Source: Hexactinellida sp. DTS-2022 (Eukaryota > Porifera > Hexactinellida). From it: 64,000 bases of DNA. The position numbers and the translations under genes are program-made. The DNA is taken from NCBI GenBank assembly GCA_028753945.1, contig JAPNXP010000006.1:3658001-3722000 (forward strand), read 5' to 3'. Every line of letters begins with the position of its first letter. Position 1 is the stretch's first letter. Positions 10,958 to 24,222 of the stretch are shown in pieces. The notes below the pieces were generated by a model. It saw only the letters and a list, made by a program, of their open reading frames with translations, had not been told where the DNA came from and searched no databases.

Positions 10958-13652
10958 TCAAACTCTGAGCCAAACTCTGAAAAACTATGCTTTAATAAAT
11001 ACTTAACAATGCATTTATTGCAATATAATACAGAATGAGATACGATTACTAACAAAACAAAACGAGTTTGGTTAAAATAACATATAGTCGACTGACTCGA
11101 CTCCGGTTAATTGGGATACTCTGGTTTGGTTTCAGACTGTTTGACTCGATTAAGCGAGTCATTTTATTTTGTGGTATATAAATATATATTAATGTCAAAG
11201 CATTTACATGAACTTTAGTGCAGAGGATTTACAGACACGTTGATGCAGTTCATATTACAGTAAACTCCGCTTAATTTGTTGGTTGAACATTTCAAGGATA
11301 AATAGGATGAAATACATTTGCTGATCGTATAAATTAATTCGATGACACACATTTTTGATACCCAGATATGCTTTCAGTGAGAATATGATAACAACACATA
11401 CCTAACTTAAGTAAGACTGTATACCTAATTTAAGTAAGAGATTAATTAAATCAGTTCTGCAGATAACAAGATGTTCTCATGCAGGATTCATTATGGCAGA
11501 TCACACTAATGCACATTTAATATATGATAACACAAGAGTAGGTACGTGAGTTGCACAATAGAATTTAGCCCATGGAATAAATAATGATGAGCTGTTACAG
11601 GTGGATATTGAATATTAACTATAGTAGACTCAGCTTAATTAGATTAATATTTCTATGATTTATTGAACGGAATTACAGTTTGGCATTTAACATTTTCGGT
11701 TAATTAAATTTCCCTAATTGGGTTATTATTATTACCACAATAGACAAATAGTTTTAATCAACACTGTAAAAATATACAAGATTTGCAAAATCCTAAGAAA
11801 TTATCTAGTCGAATCCATTTAAGGAACGCAATTAATAATATAAATTTAATGCAAATGGTAATCAAATCAAACACGAATTTAGGGCAAAGCGCTTAGATGA
11901 ATCTGTATACTAAATCGATTCCATTAATGATATTTTAGTATTTGTATTTACAAAATTTGATAGCTAATTTAAAATACCTATTCGTAATAGAATACAGTTA
12001 ATTTAAAGAAAATTTGAAAAAAAGCATTTTCCTGTCATCAAACTAAATTATAAATATTATCGGTAACATCAGCGAATTAAGATAACATAATCAGAGTCAA
12101 TACACGGAAATATTTAGAAAATTAAATTAATTCCAAATGAATTAAATTATTAAGAACCAAATTAATGTGGTCGAATTACTGGAATGAATTATATTAGATC
12201 AGTAATGAAATACTTAAAATATTAAGCTATATGGAAAGTAAACAAGAATCATAAATCAACAGCCCATGTATAGAAGAAACAAACTTTCAAATTAAAGTTT
12301 AGCAAACTGTAATTGAAATTATGCTAACAAAGATTTGTATTAAACATTCTATTGGAATTTAACCATAAACCTGCTCAATATATTAGAACTGGAATTTAAT
12401 GAATTGTATTAATTGTGTCTTTTCATTGAAATTGGGTTTAACAGTTCTTTTAATTGAAATGAATTAGAATATGATTAATTAGCTGGCCTAAGCAATTAAT
12501 TCTTGAAATAAAATAGTCACGCAGAACAGAATACATTAGATTATCAGGTAATTCTAAGAATTGCATAGTACTAATTTACAAAATTAGTACCATTATCGAG
12601 ATAGGGTTTGGCATACTTCTGACTGAGGGCCATTATTAATCTTATGTGGGCTAATCCTTAAACATGAATAACAGATAATATGATTAAAACTTGAGAAATG
12701 CAAATTCTAGTATCGCAATTGCCGCGCAAGTAATATTTACTTTATATCAACTAAAAAGAGAGGAAGTAAATCTGCTGTGGACATCAGAAAATGATACAAA
12801 TCCAATGGAAACAGGAGAATGAAACCAAAAGGGATTAATTTTTGAATTCACAACGAATCAAGATTCGCGAGAAAATAAAGAAGTGACTCATTAATTAATA
12901 TATCCGAAACTAATCTTAAAAGTTAAGTTTACTTATAAATTTGCTAAAACAATCAATTTTAATAAGAGCCTTTATAACAGAGAATTCTTTTTCAAATAAT
13001 AATCACCGAAGTGATCTATAAGCAATTTTTTACTAAACAAACTATAATTGTAAATTAGGTAATAGTGAACCACAAACACTTAAACAAAAAAATTTAGACA
13101 ATATTTGGCGAAACGATTAAAATTTGAAGAATATACGAATGCATAAAAAGCTTAAATAACTATAGTAAGCATTTTATAAATTTATCTGGAAGAGATGACA
13201 TGTGCACAAGTGTTGTTTTGAGAATAATCAATTGCATTGTGTAACACAATAATTATGTTAATGTGAACTTGCTAGATTATTAACTTATAATACTCTGGTC
13301 TACATGAGTTTATGTATGTAAGTATCAAATTAATGGATACTCAGATTTGTTTGTATTGGAATAATTATGCAACTTTCAATTTTAATATGTTGGATGTGAC
13401 ATAAATTATAATCTATGGAAATTATGAGGATTATAAGTCTCTAATGGAATATTAAGCCTAGAAAGTCATAAACCAAAGTAAAGAAGCTAAGCAAAATACA
13501 GTGCATGGTATGTGCAAAATATTCCATACAGTTGACGTGCATTGAGATTTTTAAAAAAGGCTAATTTGATATTAAGGGGAGTTTTCAGATCAGTTAGTAA
13601 CATGACACAATTCTCAGTTGCATATTACGTGTATTATGTATTATATATACGT

Positions 13653-13982
13653 AATCAACTCTGCTTAATGGGGTATTTTTTCCAGGAACATAATAATGCC
13701 AATAGAAGCTAATACAAAATATTATTGGTTAATCAGTAAAATTTTGGTTGATTAACTCAATATTCGTTTAAAAATCCAAAATTCAAATTCATCGGGTCAA
13801 TATTTTGTCAATTGGTTAAATTCGTGTGCGGAGTATTTATTTCACTCTATAGAATAGTATCTATACAAGTTCTAGTAGTATATAAATAAATAGTTTTATT
13901 ATATGTTTAATTAATTGGGTCATCTTAATTGGGTAGAACATCTTCAAACCAAATTGACCCGATAAACTTCTATAGTTGACTG
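13653..13982. mobile_element. TA-flanked MITE, 'TTAATCGGGTCA' family (degenerate)
   Basis: The left end 'ATCAACTCTGCTTAATGGGG' and the right end 'TATAGTTGACTG' followed by TA are inverted relatives. Internal 'TTAATTGGGT' and 'ATCGGGTCAA' words match the intact copy at 38537-38730. Confidence 0.55.
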
Positions 13983-14784
13983 TATTATAAGTATAATGTG
14001 TAATACTTGAAGCTATTCACGTATTACAATAGAATGTGTACATATTTACAGGAGATATAGCGAATATATACTGTATATATATTTATGTGGAAAATAATGT
14101 ACCTACATTAACCATTTAATGTGAAAGCTAATATCGTTTAGTAAGAATTTTCTCTTACCTTAGAATAAATCTTTTTGTTTAACTTTTCAGTTCTATTATG
14201 TTTGGTACAGAAGTATAACACGTTAATAGTATAATATAAGTTATACGGGAGGGTTATATAATTAAGTATTGTACAACTTAGCACAATTTCATATCATAGT
14301 ATGAAGAGCAATTACATAAATGTTGGGTAAGCTTTAAGTTAAATTTGCTGTAAGTTCTCATATTTTATATATAAAACGCAATTATTATGTATCCACTAAT
14401 GTGGTGCTTAAATAAATAAGAAGAAATTGTAAGTGGTCACCAAATTATAATGATATAATCGATTCCACATCAAAATAATAATAATAATAGCGGATATACG
14501 TAGTAAAAACAGAAAATCTGCTGACTGAAAAATTCCTTCTTTAATGTATTATATCAAGCCAGCCCTATTACATCATAGATTAAAATTAATGAAGTAGTAT
14601 AGAAAGTAAAATAAATCATCAATCAACAAAAATGATTGTAATTACACTAAACATATTCTAGTAACAACGGGCATTAGATAAAGGTTCCATGTAAGAATTA
14701 TTATTCCTCATGAGTTTAGTAAGAAGTGATGTCACCAATAGAATGGCCACTGAAAAATCTGCTAGAGTGGGCTAAATTAGAATA

Positions 14785-15102
14785 CAGTGAACTCCCGTTA
14801 TAACCTTGGTTAACTTCGATAAAGCGGTTTTCGTTATAACTTATAAGTAGAGTAAATCAATTACGTACTCGACCCGTTGGTAGAACATACGTAAAACTCC
14901 TTATATGCGGGTAATTCGTTAAACAAATACTTGTATAGAGCATAGTATTTTCTAATAGTAAAAGAGTCAGGGTTACTTTCTAAAGGTCAATTAAATTACG
15001 CTGACCTTTCTCAGTGTCTGAAATTAGTATAAGAAAAAACTGAGCTCTCTTAATAAGTTATCTCTTTCGTTTAATCCGACTAGATATAACAGGAATTTAC
15101 TT
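14785..15102. mobile_element. TA-flanked MITE, 'TATAACGAA' family (degenerate)
   Basis: The left end CAGTGAACTCCCGTTATAAC is well preserved. The right end 'GATATAACAGGAATTTAC' is its diverged inverted partner. Confidence 0.6.
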
Positions 15103-16433
15103 TATACTATTCAAAGTTGAAACTGTATCTTTACTGGGCGTGGCAAAGGAGAGTCATGGTTCAAAACACTATACATGTCTGTCTGTTCCATACACCCATA
15201 AATATCCCCTATTTTCGCCCCTTAACACATTGGGGTCCCATAATAAATAAATATACAAGACTAATCTCTTGAAGCGATCGAAAACATGCAAGCACAGTTT
15301 AATTGAATAAATGTACTTTGGAATTACGACAACAGAATGCATGTACATGTAATCGAATAAAGTAACACCGCCGCCTTATTAGTATATTGTAGAGATCTTA
15401 CCTAGAATAAGCTGTAGAGATTCTCACTTTATCAGTACACCTACACTATTAATTAGATTAAGTTTCGTCATATCAAGATTGGAAATTACGTTGACTTGTT
15501 CATATAGAAATGCATTATACAGTACTATAGAAATGAACTCATGTATAAGGTTCAATTAAGCACGTTCTTATATGAATAGGTGTGTTCCAATATTTGTGTG
15601 ATTATAATACCGGAATTAAGCATTAACAACAGTTGTAAATTTTGGTTTTGAAAATGAATACATAATAAGGTTCATTCACTTTATATGAAATATAAGTGGT
15701 ATATAATATAGAAAGCAAATCCTAAGTAAGTGTTTCGGAATAAATTAGAAAATATTGTTGAAGAGTTTAAATTTTGGAAGAAAATTCTAAAGGAATCAGG
15801 CTAAATTAATATGGATATCCCAAAGGAATCCTACAAATAAAGAAGATAATAATATTCTTCGAAGACACAAAAGAAGAAGCAGTAATTTATAGTTTGTCGT
15901 CATTCAACAAAGAGATCTCCACCAATTGAGAACTCTCAGTATTGCAATTTTAAGTGACTGTTAGATTGAGTGTATCTTTTTGAAATAAAAAGTTGAAAAA
16001 GTTCCACAAAGTTTAATAACTAATTAGGTACATAATTAAGAATATTATACAATAATAATTAACAAGGACAAAATAAATATAATAATGTGTACGTAGGGAA
16101 TGGAATCCTATCTCAATGCTGTAATTTGGTCCAGACTTAATGATCCATTCCAGTCATAATCCATAAGGGATTAAAGTTAAACCCACCAAACACGATGCAA
16201 AAAAAGTTGCATCGTGTTTGTTGAATTTTTCAAGCATTTACTTTTGTTTTTGAATTGGTCATGCAATTACTTGCTGGTAACAAAGTTTCACTTGTGTACG
16301 TATTTTTAGTTTTCATGCGACTTAGTTTAATGAAAATTTTCGCAGGGAATAGAACAGTTTTCTATTTTAATGCAACCAGTTGTATGTAAAGTAACATATT
16401 GAATACGACATTATCGCACGTGTATATTACCTC

Positions 16434-16596
16434 CAGGGTTTCATCCAGGCGGGTAATTTCAAAAGGCAACTTTTCTAGGCGGCGAAAATCGAGAGATGCT
16501 CCCATAGACGTAATACAAATTGAGCATTTTAGGCGCGTGTGAGCGAGCTCAAACTTAATTTAGGCGCGCGGGATATTTTGCCTGGATTAAAGCCTG
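16434..16596. mobile_element. hAT-type MITE with perfect 8-bp target duplication
   Basis: The element is flanked by ATTACCTC on both sides (16426-16433 and 16597-16604). Its ends are CAGGGTTTCATCCAGGC and the inverted CAGGCTTTAATCCAGGC. The internal segment 'GATGCTCCCATAGACGTAAT' recurs in a member at 52688-52814 and in diverged relatives near 45795 and 23600. Confidence 0.9.
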
Positions 16597-17515
16597 ATTA
16601 CCTCTATCCATCACCCAAACTGAATAGAGGAATACTATAAATTTAACAAACTAGTACATAACTGTTAAATAGTTTAGATAAGATTAGACATTTTCAGAAT
16701 TGAGTATATTGGTATGTAGAATGATTGCGTATGTTTTTATGGAAACAATAAAATTCGGCAACTCGCATTGTTGGATTTTGATTATCTAATTAGTCTAAAT
16801 AAGCTGAAAAAAACGAGAAGATTTGACACTACACATTTGTTATAATAATTTCAAGAAATATTCAAATTATAAAGTTGATTCTCATCAAAAGAAGCCTTGA
16901 ATACAGATTAACTCGTAACTCTAATGAAATTCATAGGAAGATAAAATTAGAGATATTCTACTAGGTAATCGAATAGTCGTAGAAGCTAATGTTAAATTAT
17001 ATGACATTTTAAATTACGTATTTTAACATGAATTGTTATAATTGTTAGTTGCATATTCGTAATTATTTTCTTCAAGGTTCGATTATTGTCACTAAAATGA
17101 CCAGATCATTTAAGGGATTTAAAGGTATCTTATATGTTCAGATAAATTACGCAACATTAAACATCTTAACTTAATCAGTTATTGAGAATCATACTTAGTA
17201 AGCCAAAATGGAAAGTATTATAGAACATGGATAGTTAGAGAAGTTAAACGCCTAAAATCTAATTAAATAATATCACAAAGTAAGTAACTAAGCATCTATC
17301 ACAAAAAAGGAATAAATATAAAATAATAGGTTTAAGTATACAGTCGCAGTCAAGATCTGTTAATTCAAACTCACAAGGGAAAAGTAAATTTGGTCGAATT
17401 AGCGAATGCTCTAAATAACGAGTATTCGCATTTAAAGAATGTTTTATTAGAATGAATTTTTCAGATATTAAAAAAAATGAACCATGAAAACAGAGTTACG
17501 GACATTTCTCTACAA

Positions 17516-17960
17516 CAAGGGTTTCACCCTTTTGTACCATGCGACCCCTTTTACAGATGTGGAAATACTCGCAACCCCCACAATGTTAATGTGAAAGTTT
17601 TTATTAATGTGTAATAAATATTCCTAGTGTTTAATTAAATCGATGCTCCTCATGTTTCAAGCATATTCTGACAATTATGAAATAACTACAATGCTATATG
17701 ATTAAAAATCATCGCGAATGCCCTGCTCATTGCGTAAATATTGCATGTACATTACACATGCAGCACTGCATTTTTAAGTACATGACAATGTCCACACATT
17801 ATACGCATTTCAATGTAGATAATTTAAATAAATTTTAATATTACTTATATCTCGGTAGATTTTCACGATTTCATATAAATTTTCCGGAACTTTACGCGAC
17901 CCCTCTATAAAGCCTTCGCGACCCCCTTGGGGGTCGCGCTCCCCAGGTTGAAAACCCATG
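17516..17960. mobile_element. hAT-type element, 445 bp
   Basis: The ends CAAGGGTTTCACCC and the inverted CATGGGTTTTCAACC are followed by GC-rich subterminal blocks containing GCGACCCC in both arms. The flanking octamers CTCTACAA and CTTTACAA match at seven of eight. There is no transposase frame. Confidence 0.85.
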
Positions 17961-20900
17961 CTTTACAAGGATTATACCCGTAATTTAGATCCCATAGATG
18001 TCCTACTAGATAAGGTTAATTGTATTTTGAACTCCCCAATTCTATTCCACGGTCTTATAGGATCAGATTAGAAATTCATTGCATATACGAATTCCCTTTA
18101 TAATAAACATAATTTGCTCATATGGGGTTCACAGTAGAAACATGTTGCAACACATCACCTTGATAACCTAAAAACTGTAAATTTTGAGATAAAAACTACC
18201 ATTACTCATAGAGCTAGCTGAGTGATAACTTATTAACAAATAATTAATATCCAAATGGAATACTTATAATGAAAGACATCAACAAAATGTCATTACTTTC
18301 AATAATTCCGTATTTGCAATGATTCCCTTAAAATGATCAAATTGAACTAATCTACTATTACGTGTATTAATAAATAAAACATAAATTGTAGCCACATATA
18401 CAAAAGATATACATCAATCGACTCAAAATAATCGTTATACGTTGCCTTGTAGATATTTGTCTAAATTAATAGAGTAAAATGTATTGATTCTGTTGAATTG
18501 GCAACATTTCCAAAGAATTTTCGGAATCGGAAGGGACAGTTTAGATTGCAACATTTTTGTCAATTATGTCATAGGAATAGGTATAAGGGAGGGCCAATCC
18601 TTAACGAGTTTATATATACTATGGTATAAGAAATTTAATAACTTCAGATACTAAGTACTATAACATATAGATTAGATATGAAATTATTAAAATTTGTAGC
18701 CTAAGTATAACTGATTGTCGTTTGTTTTTACGATTTCCTTTTGTTTAGCCTTTTGAGATTTCTAAATGAAGTGAAAGAAGGGTTCACATTTTTGCCATTT
18801 TGAATGATCATTTAATTAAATAACTAAATATATAATGCGTTATAATTAATGTTCATAATGTATGAAACAAAGATATTGCAGACAGATGAAAAATCGTAAT
18901 ACTTCAATGCAAAGAACTTTAGTACTGGATTTCAATGACCCGAAATCGGAAAGTGTTGCTACGTCAGTGAACAAGGTCATCCGCTTAACTTTGTCAAAAT
19001 ACACTGGCTCCAAAGTTAAGTGGAGTCTAGTGTATCAGCTTTTCCAAGTCGGGTTTATATTGAAAAGGTGTTGGCGATATATAAGTAAGCCATTAAATAA
19101 AGTAAAGTAGATTGTTTGTGACCCATGAGGAATTGTTTCAATAATAAACAACTAATCATAGAATTATTGATTCACAGAATTTTAACTTTTTGATTGTGTT
19201 TGAAAACTTTGCAATGTTCAAATAAAGAAAGTGTTTAATAAGAAGATTACAATCTAATTAATTTACAGTATAATTTATCTATCAATTCTATGGAAAATTA
19301 AACCATCCAAAACGTTAAAATAACTTTATACATAAACACAAACCAAACAGTAGGTGTTGGTAATTAATATAATTCCAAATACATTAATTAATACTCATTC
19401 AATGTAAATTAAATAATTAAACCTAACTTATGTATCTCCGAACTAATCAGTGAATTTAATTCAAATAATACAAAACATAGAAAACAATAATTTCTTGGAA
19501 ATATGTGTATAATAATTAAATTAAATTACATTTGTTGGAAAGGTGTGGACGTAGATCGTGCAGCGATCCAAAAACAAATAATTTGTAATATTAATGTGAC
19601 TTGTACAAGGAGTTTAGTAGATTGACTATTAATAAAATAATTCAATAATAATTAAAGAAAGAGCATTTCTTATAAATTTTTTTGTCTCGTAAACACAATT
19701 ATATTGATAGAAATATGCAATTAATATTCGTATCTAATTAAATTGAAATTTAGTTTGGGGATGTTTTCAACTAGAATCACAGCGAAAATTCAATAAAATA
19801 TCGTACAACGGATAAATTGGGATTGTACATCGTGTTACAACTCACTTAAAAGAAATTAAACTTGAAATAAGTTTTTATGAAATAATTTTCAAAAGATGTA
19901 GTTGTATAAGGCCCTAGTTATGTAGTCAAACTGATTACAAAGCTAATAGCTTAGTTGAATACATATCTAAGAACTATAATAGGAACTAAATGTAATCAAG
20001 TTAAGTGAACATAATCCAAAAATTAAAAGTTTAGTCAAAATTTAGCATAAAGCCTGGATGAGGCTAATAAGTTTCAGTTTTCAGTTCTTATGTATAAAAG
20101 TATATTGTAAATAAATTCCTTTCAATAAATATAAAAAATTTAAAAGCATTTTTTATTAAAAATGGTGTAAAGATATGTCCAATATACTTGAAGTAATCAA
20201 CAAGCAAATTTCAATACTAATACGTATTGGAATACAAATGTACTATAGAGTAATCAACTGTATAAATGCAATAGGACAGTTTATTCTAAAAAGTCAGTTT
20301 ACAGATGATATCAAATAAAAAAACGTGTTTAATTGAACGATACATACTGTATATTGAAACATTATATGATTAAATGACTAAATTAAATATAAATAGGTAG
20401 TGTTATTTAATACATTTATAACAATCAGCTGTTCTGCTCCTACACAGTAAATATTTTCCAAACTATGATAAACGCATACAAGTTATTCCGATGGGAAAGG
20501 TGGGTTTAGTAATTAATAGAGTATGATTAGGACAGAAAATTGTCAATAAAGTCAGGAATTAATTAAATGTGATTTTTCAAAAATAATAAAATACCAATAG
20601 TTTTTTAGTTATGTATATAATAAATTAAATTATATTTCATAAGTTGCAAAAAATGAGGTTTTGTTAGGTATACCAAGGCCATTGGTAAACTGATGAATTA
20701 ATTAGAATTCCATTGAGTAAATCACATCACAGATACAAATTCCAAAGATAGAATGACAACCTCGTTTCAAAGGATCCATATTTGAATGATAAAATCATGG
20801 TATATGATGAACGCTGTATATATCTACAGCTGAGACTACAAGTAAAACAGCTTGACGATTTATAACTTATATTTCAGCATTAATTAATCCGAAGTATGCA

Positions 20901-21806
20901 TTTTAACATATACTCGCTATTACAGACGATATAAAAATGAATTTAACACATTTATAAAATAAGAACTAACGATTATATCCTAGAAAAAGTGAATGAAATT
21001 ACATAATTACATGCTTCATAACTAAACTAATAGGAATTAACTGTGGATATATAAAGTTTCATGATTTATAGGGCTAACTGAACAATTTTCAGATTTTGTA
21101 AACACCATAATGCAAGACAATTTGTCTATGTAAATTCAGTGCGGAGCAAGCTTCATTTACTATAATAAGAGATTTGTTATTTTCCCAAGTAAAAATAGTA
21201 TTTAATAAAGGTCCTCAATGCACAACTATTATTTACCTGTATTATCACCTCATTGTAAAACAAATTCAGTTGATGAATTTGAAATGACATTGATAAAGTC
21301 AAACATAGTTAAACTTTAAGTATTATGATAATTTGGGGACTGTAAAACACAACAATATTTCAGTAATTATGTAATTATACTAAGTTACTAACCATATTAT
21401 AATGAATTCTAAGGTGGCATATTATAATTACTATGGATATAAGCCAAAATAAGTTAAAATCTATCTGATCATTAAATATTAAGAGTAAAATTAACGTCGA
21501 AATTTAAAACAGCCATTATTTAATATACTTTTTGTAAATATTTCCGTTTCATGAGATCAGAAGATTATGAAATTAAATTGCTATATTGTGTAAAAAATAT
21601 AATTTCCTTTGAACTGTAAAAATAGTTTGAAATCGCATAAGAATTTGCGCGGGAGAACAGTGTCCATACACACTACACAAAAGCAAATAATTTGGAAATA
21701 TTAATCATATCCTTTTTTACTATAAAACATACCAAAAATACATAGAAATACCATATAAATAATTTAAAATTGTATAATAAATATTAAGATAGTAGATTAA
21801 ACCAAC

Positions 21807-22267
21807 CTGTCGCCGCGCACGTCTAAACTGAGCAACATTTGCTATTGTTTCTGCAGCAAGGCATTTCAACTCCATAGCCCCATCATCTAGAATTTTCACC
21901 AATTCTTCTAGCCCACCTAAATCCACAATGGATAACCGAATATGAGCATTTTCAGATATTTCCTTCAATATTTTGAGAGCGCCAATCTTACATTTCACGT
22001 CTTCAGTACAAATTAAGTTTATCAACAGTTCTAAACCACCCACATCTTTAATAGCCATTTGACAGGTTTCAAGTTTCAAATTAAAATCTCGCATAGAACA
22101 AAGAGCAATAACTGTAGCTGTTTGGTTACCTCCCTTAAGGTACTTGACAAGTTTCTGTATCTGCCAGTATTCTGATGGGAGATCAGTGGTAGACTCGTTT
22201 CTACGCTCAGGATATTCTTCCTCGCTTTCGTCATCAGTCGAACTCTCAATAAATGGATCAAACGTAC
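21807..22267 (-). CDS. ODAD2: Isolated exon of ODAD2/ARMC4 (armadillo, outer dynein arm docking)
   Basis: Read on the minus strand, this 461-nt segment has a consensus acceptor (TTTTTAG before 22267) and a donor (CAG followed by GTTGGT at 21806). It encodes about 153 codons without a stop: an acidic stretch (DDESEEEYP), then [19 protein letters not shown], and armadillo repeats ending FRRARRQ. This pattern is characteristic of ODAD2/ARMC4, which docks outer dynein arms on ciliary doublets. The vertebrate protein is about 1,000 residues, and the large C-terminal armadillo part should follow to the left, but no further exon is recognisable before the kinase at 10 kb, nor upstream to 24.2 kb. 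It is either one exon of a gene with very large introns or an orphan fragment. The reading frame looks under constraint. Confidence 0.85.
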
Positions 22268-22379
22268 CTAAAAATCAATGTTTAATAGTAGATGGAATAA
22301 AATATGGAAAATAAGTTATAAATTGAACCATGGAATGATGGAATTATACACAAGTTGTCAAGTATTAGCCACAGACTAG

Positions 22380-22965
22380 CTTTCTACAGTATACGTATGT
22401 ATGCTGAATATAAGTCATCCATTGGCGAATTAGTTAGAGCGTGACCTTCGATATATAAGGCCATACCACTGAGTATACCATAGATTACTTAAAGTCCATC
22501 GATAAATATGTTTTTACATTTATCTCCATAACTAGTAATGATAGACGTCATAAATGTACTATAACTATATAGGAACTTGGTATCAAGGTATACATAGCAT
22601 CCTTCAGAATTGTGCTATTTCACCATATGATTACGTAAACGCTATTTTGGGTGCGAATATAGTGTTTTTAATAACCTGCTTTTACCATAGTTAAACGCGT
22701 TATAAATGTTCAAGATTGGAACATGATGATGTCCAGGACTTGTTAAAATAAATATATTGAAAATATAAATGGAATGTTGACACAATCCTCGGTTGCCAGA
22801 TATATGTATATTTCCTAAATGAACCATAACTCAAAAACTATCAATTTTATGTAAACTGGGCTAGTTCTGATCTATTCGGAATAGGTAACTTGCTATTCAA
22901 TGATAATACATCATTTATGCTTAACTTCATTAACTTTTGGGAAATGAGATAATTAGCTTACTGAC
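22380..22965 (-). repeat. Inverted copy of the region downstream of the second transporter gene (30110-30490)
   Basis: Blocks such as 'GCGTGACCTTCGATATATAA', 'GGCCATACCACTGAGTATA', 'CATAACTAGTAATGATAGAC' and 'GGCTAGTTCTGATCTATTC' reappear in reverse complement and reverse order at 30110-30490. This duplicate lies directly beside a transporter relic, so it marks a rearranged transporter locus. Confidence 0.8.
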
Positions 22966-22990
22966 ACATTGAAAGGTAAGAGGTGATAAA

Positions 22991-23144
22991 GCTATGGATC
23001 TTAAACTAGCCTCTCTCTTCTTTCCAATATGCATGGCTGAAACAAACGTTTCTATCAGTATTCTTAACACAGAACTCAATGGCATTTTCGAATCTGTGGT
23101 TCAAGCCATTTCTCACATTACTATGGAAATTCTACAGCATTGAG
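22991..23144 (+). pseudogene. MFS transporter relic (central segment only)
   Basis: About 150 bp align to the conserved centre of the transporter paralogues, from 'GCTATGGATC' through 'TCTATCAGTATTCTTAAC' to 'CAAGCCATTTCTCACATT', with many substitutions. Neither the beginning nor the end of the gene is present. It shows that the cluster once extended to this side. Confidence 0.8.
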
Positions 23145-24222
23145 TTCCAACGAAGCTGAGGCAGTATATTAAACTCCTCCTGTTCTTAAATGTCATAAAT
23201 TCGAACTTAATTTATAGTGAATATTGCGGCAGAACAACCTCTTCAATTTATTGAAGACAAGCACAGAGTTGAATATTTTTCAAAAGTTATCACTTAAGGA
23301 ATTTCTACAACTTGAAAGGAAATTAATGCACTATGATATATTAACTGGTAAGAGATAAACATAATTTTTGGTAAGGGGTTGTGAATTAATGTGTTGTTGA
23401 AATGTGTTGTTGGGGGGTTAAACGGCACTTACATAATACACTTTAAGGCAGCGTCTTTCAACTAGTGGCCAACGGCCCTCAAAACTCTTCAATCCATGTA
23501 TAAATAAATTGTACTTTACACTATTATGCATTTCAACCAGGCTTTCAACAGGAAAATTTATGTGCGCCTAAAATACTCAATTTGTATTGCGTATATGGGA
23601 GAAACTCTCAATTTTTATTGCGTATATGGGAGTATCTCCAGGATTAAATCTAGATTTCATCCTGGATTCAGATGGTAATTATTTATTGTTTTGAATTGGT
23701 AGTATTAAAGAAATAGCTTTCTTTCATTGTTGGGGTATCGTATTGTACTATCCAATTATAGAAACTTAATGAAGTAATTACAGATTATCTGATATGAACA
23801 ATAATTTACAATAATATTTTAAAAATTTATTGATATTGAATCTTCAATTGAGAATAACATTGCATTGTATCCAGATAAAAATCTTGGTCCCGAGATTAAC
23901 AAGAATTTTACGAATTACGATGAAGTTACTATGTATTCACTTAATTATCCAAATAAAGGGATTTATCTCCAGTAATGTGGTATTCATATATAGTATACTC
24001 CGATTTATAGAGCCAACGGTTAATAGATTTCTCCACTTAATCGGGTCAAACTATCCTAGGACCAAAGTGACCCTATTAAGCAAGGTCGAACCTATGATTC
24101 CAATACTTTCGGAAGTTGTACAAGTTATGTTGGTACAGTCATAAGAAAAAATAGTGTAAATTTCGAGAGCATATTGGTTAAGTTAATATCTTTAGTAATA
24201 TCTGGCAAATAAATATAGTCAA

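Larger units (their letters stand above)
10044..21700. other. Gene-poor AT-rich region
   Basis: No convincing exon is visible on either strand over about 11.6 kb. Apart from the mobile elements listed separately, there are short matches to TA-flanked MITE ends near 11268 and 11630. The open frame at 18862-19110 has no recognisable motif, and its 3' part resembles the non-coding DNA near 62620-62670 ('TATTGAAAAGRTGTTGGC'), so I do not call it a gene. Confidence 0.45.

Noticed and set aside
18862..19110. 82-codon plus-strand open frame
   Set aside because: No motif, AT-rich surroundings, and its 3' part resembles non-coding DNA near 62620-62670, which suggests a repeat fragment.
23830..24144. 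104-codon plus-strand open frame
   Set aside because: Its second half is a degenerate TA-flanked MITE ('CTTAATCGGGTCAAACTATC', 'GACCCTATTAAGC'), and the first half has low-complexity hydrophobic composition.
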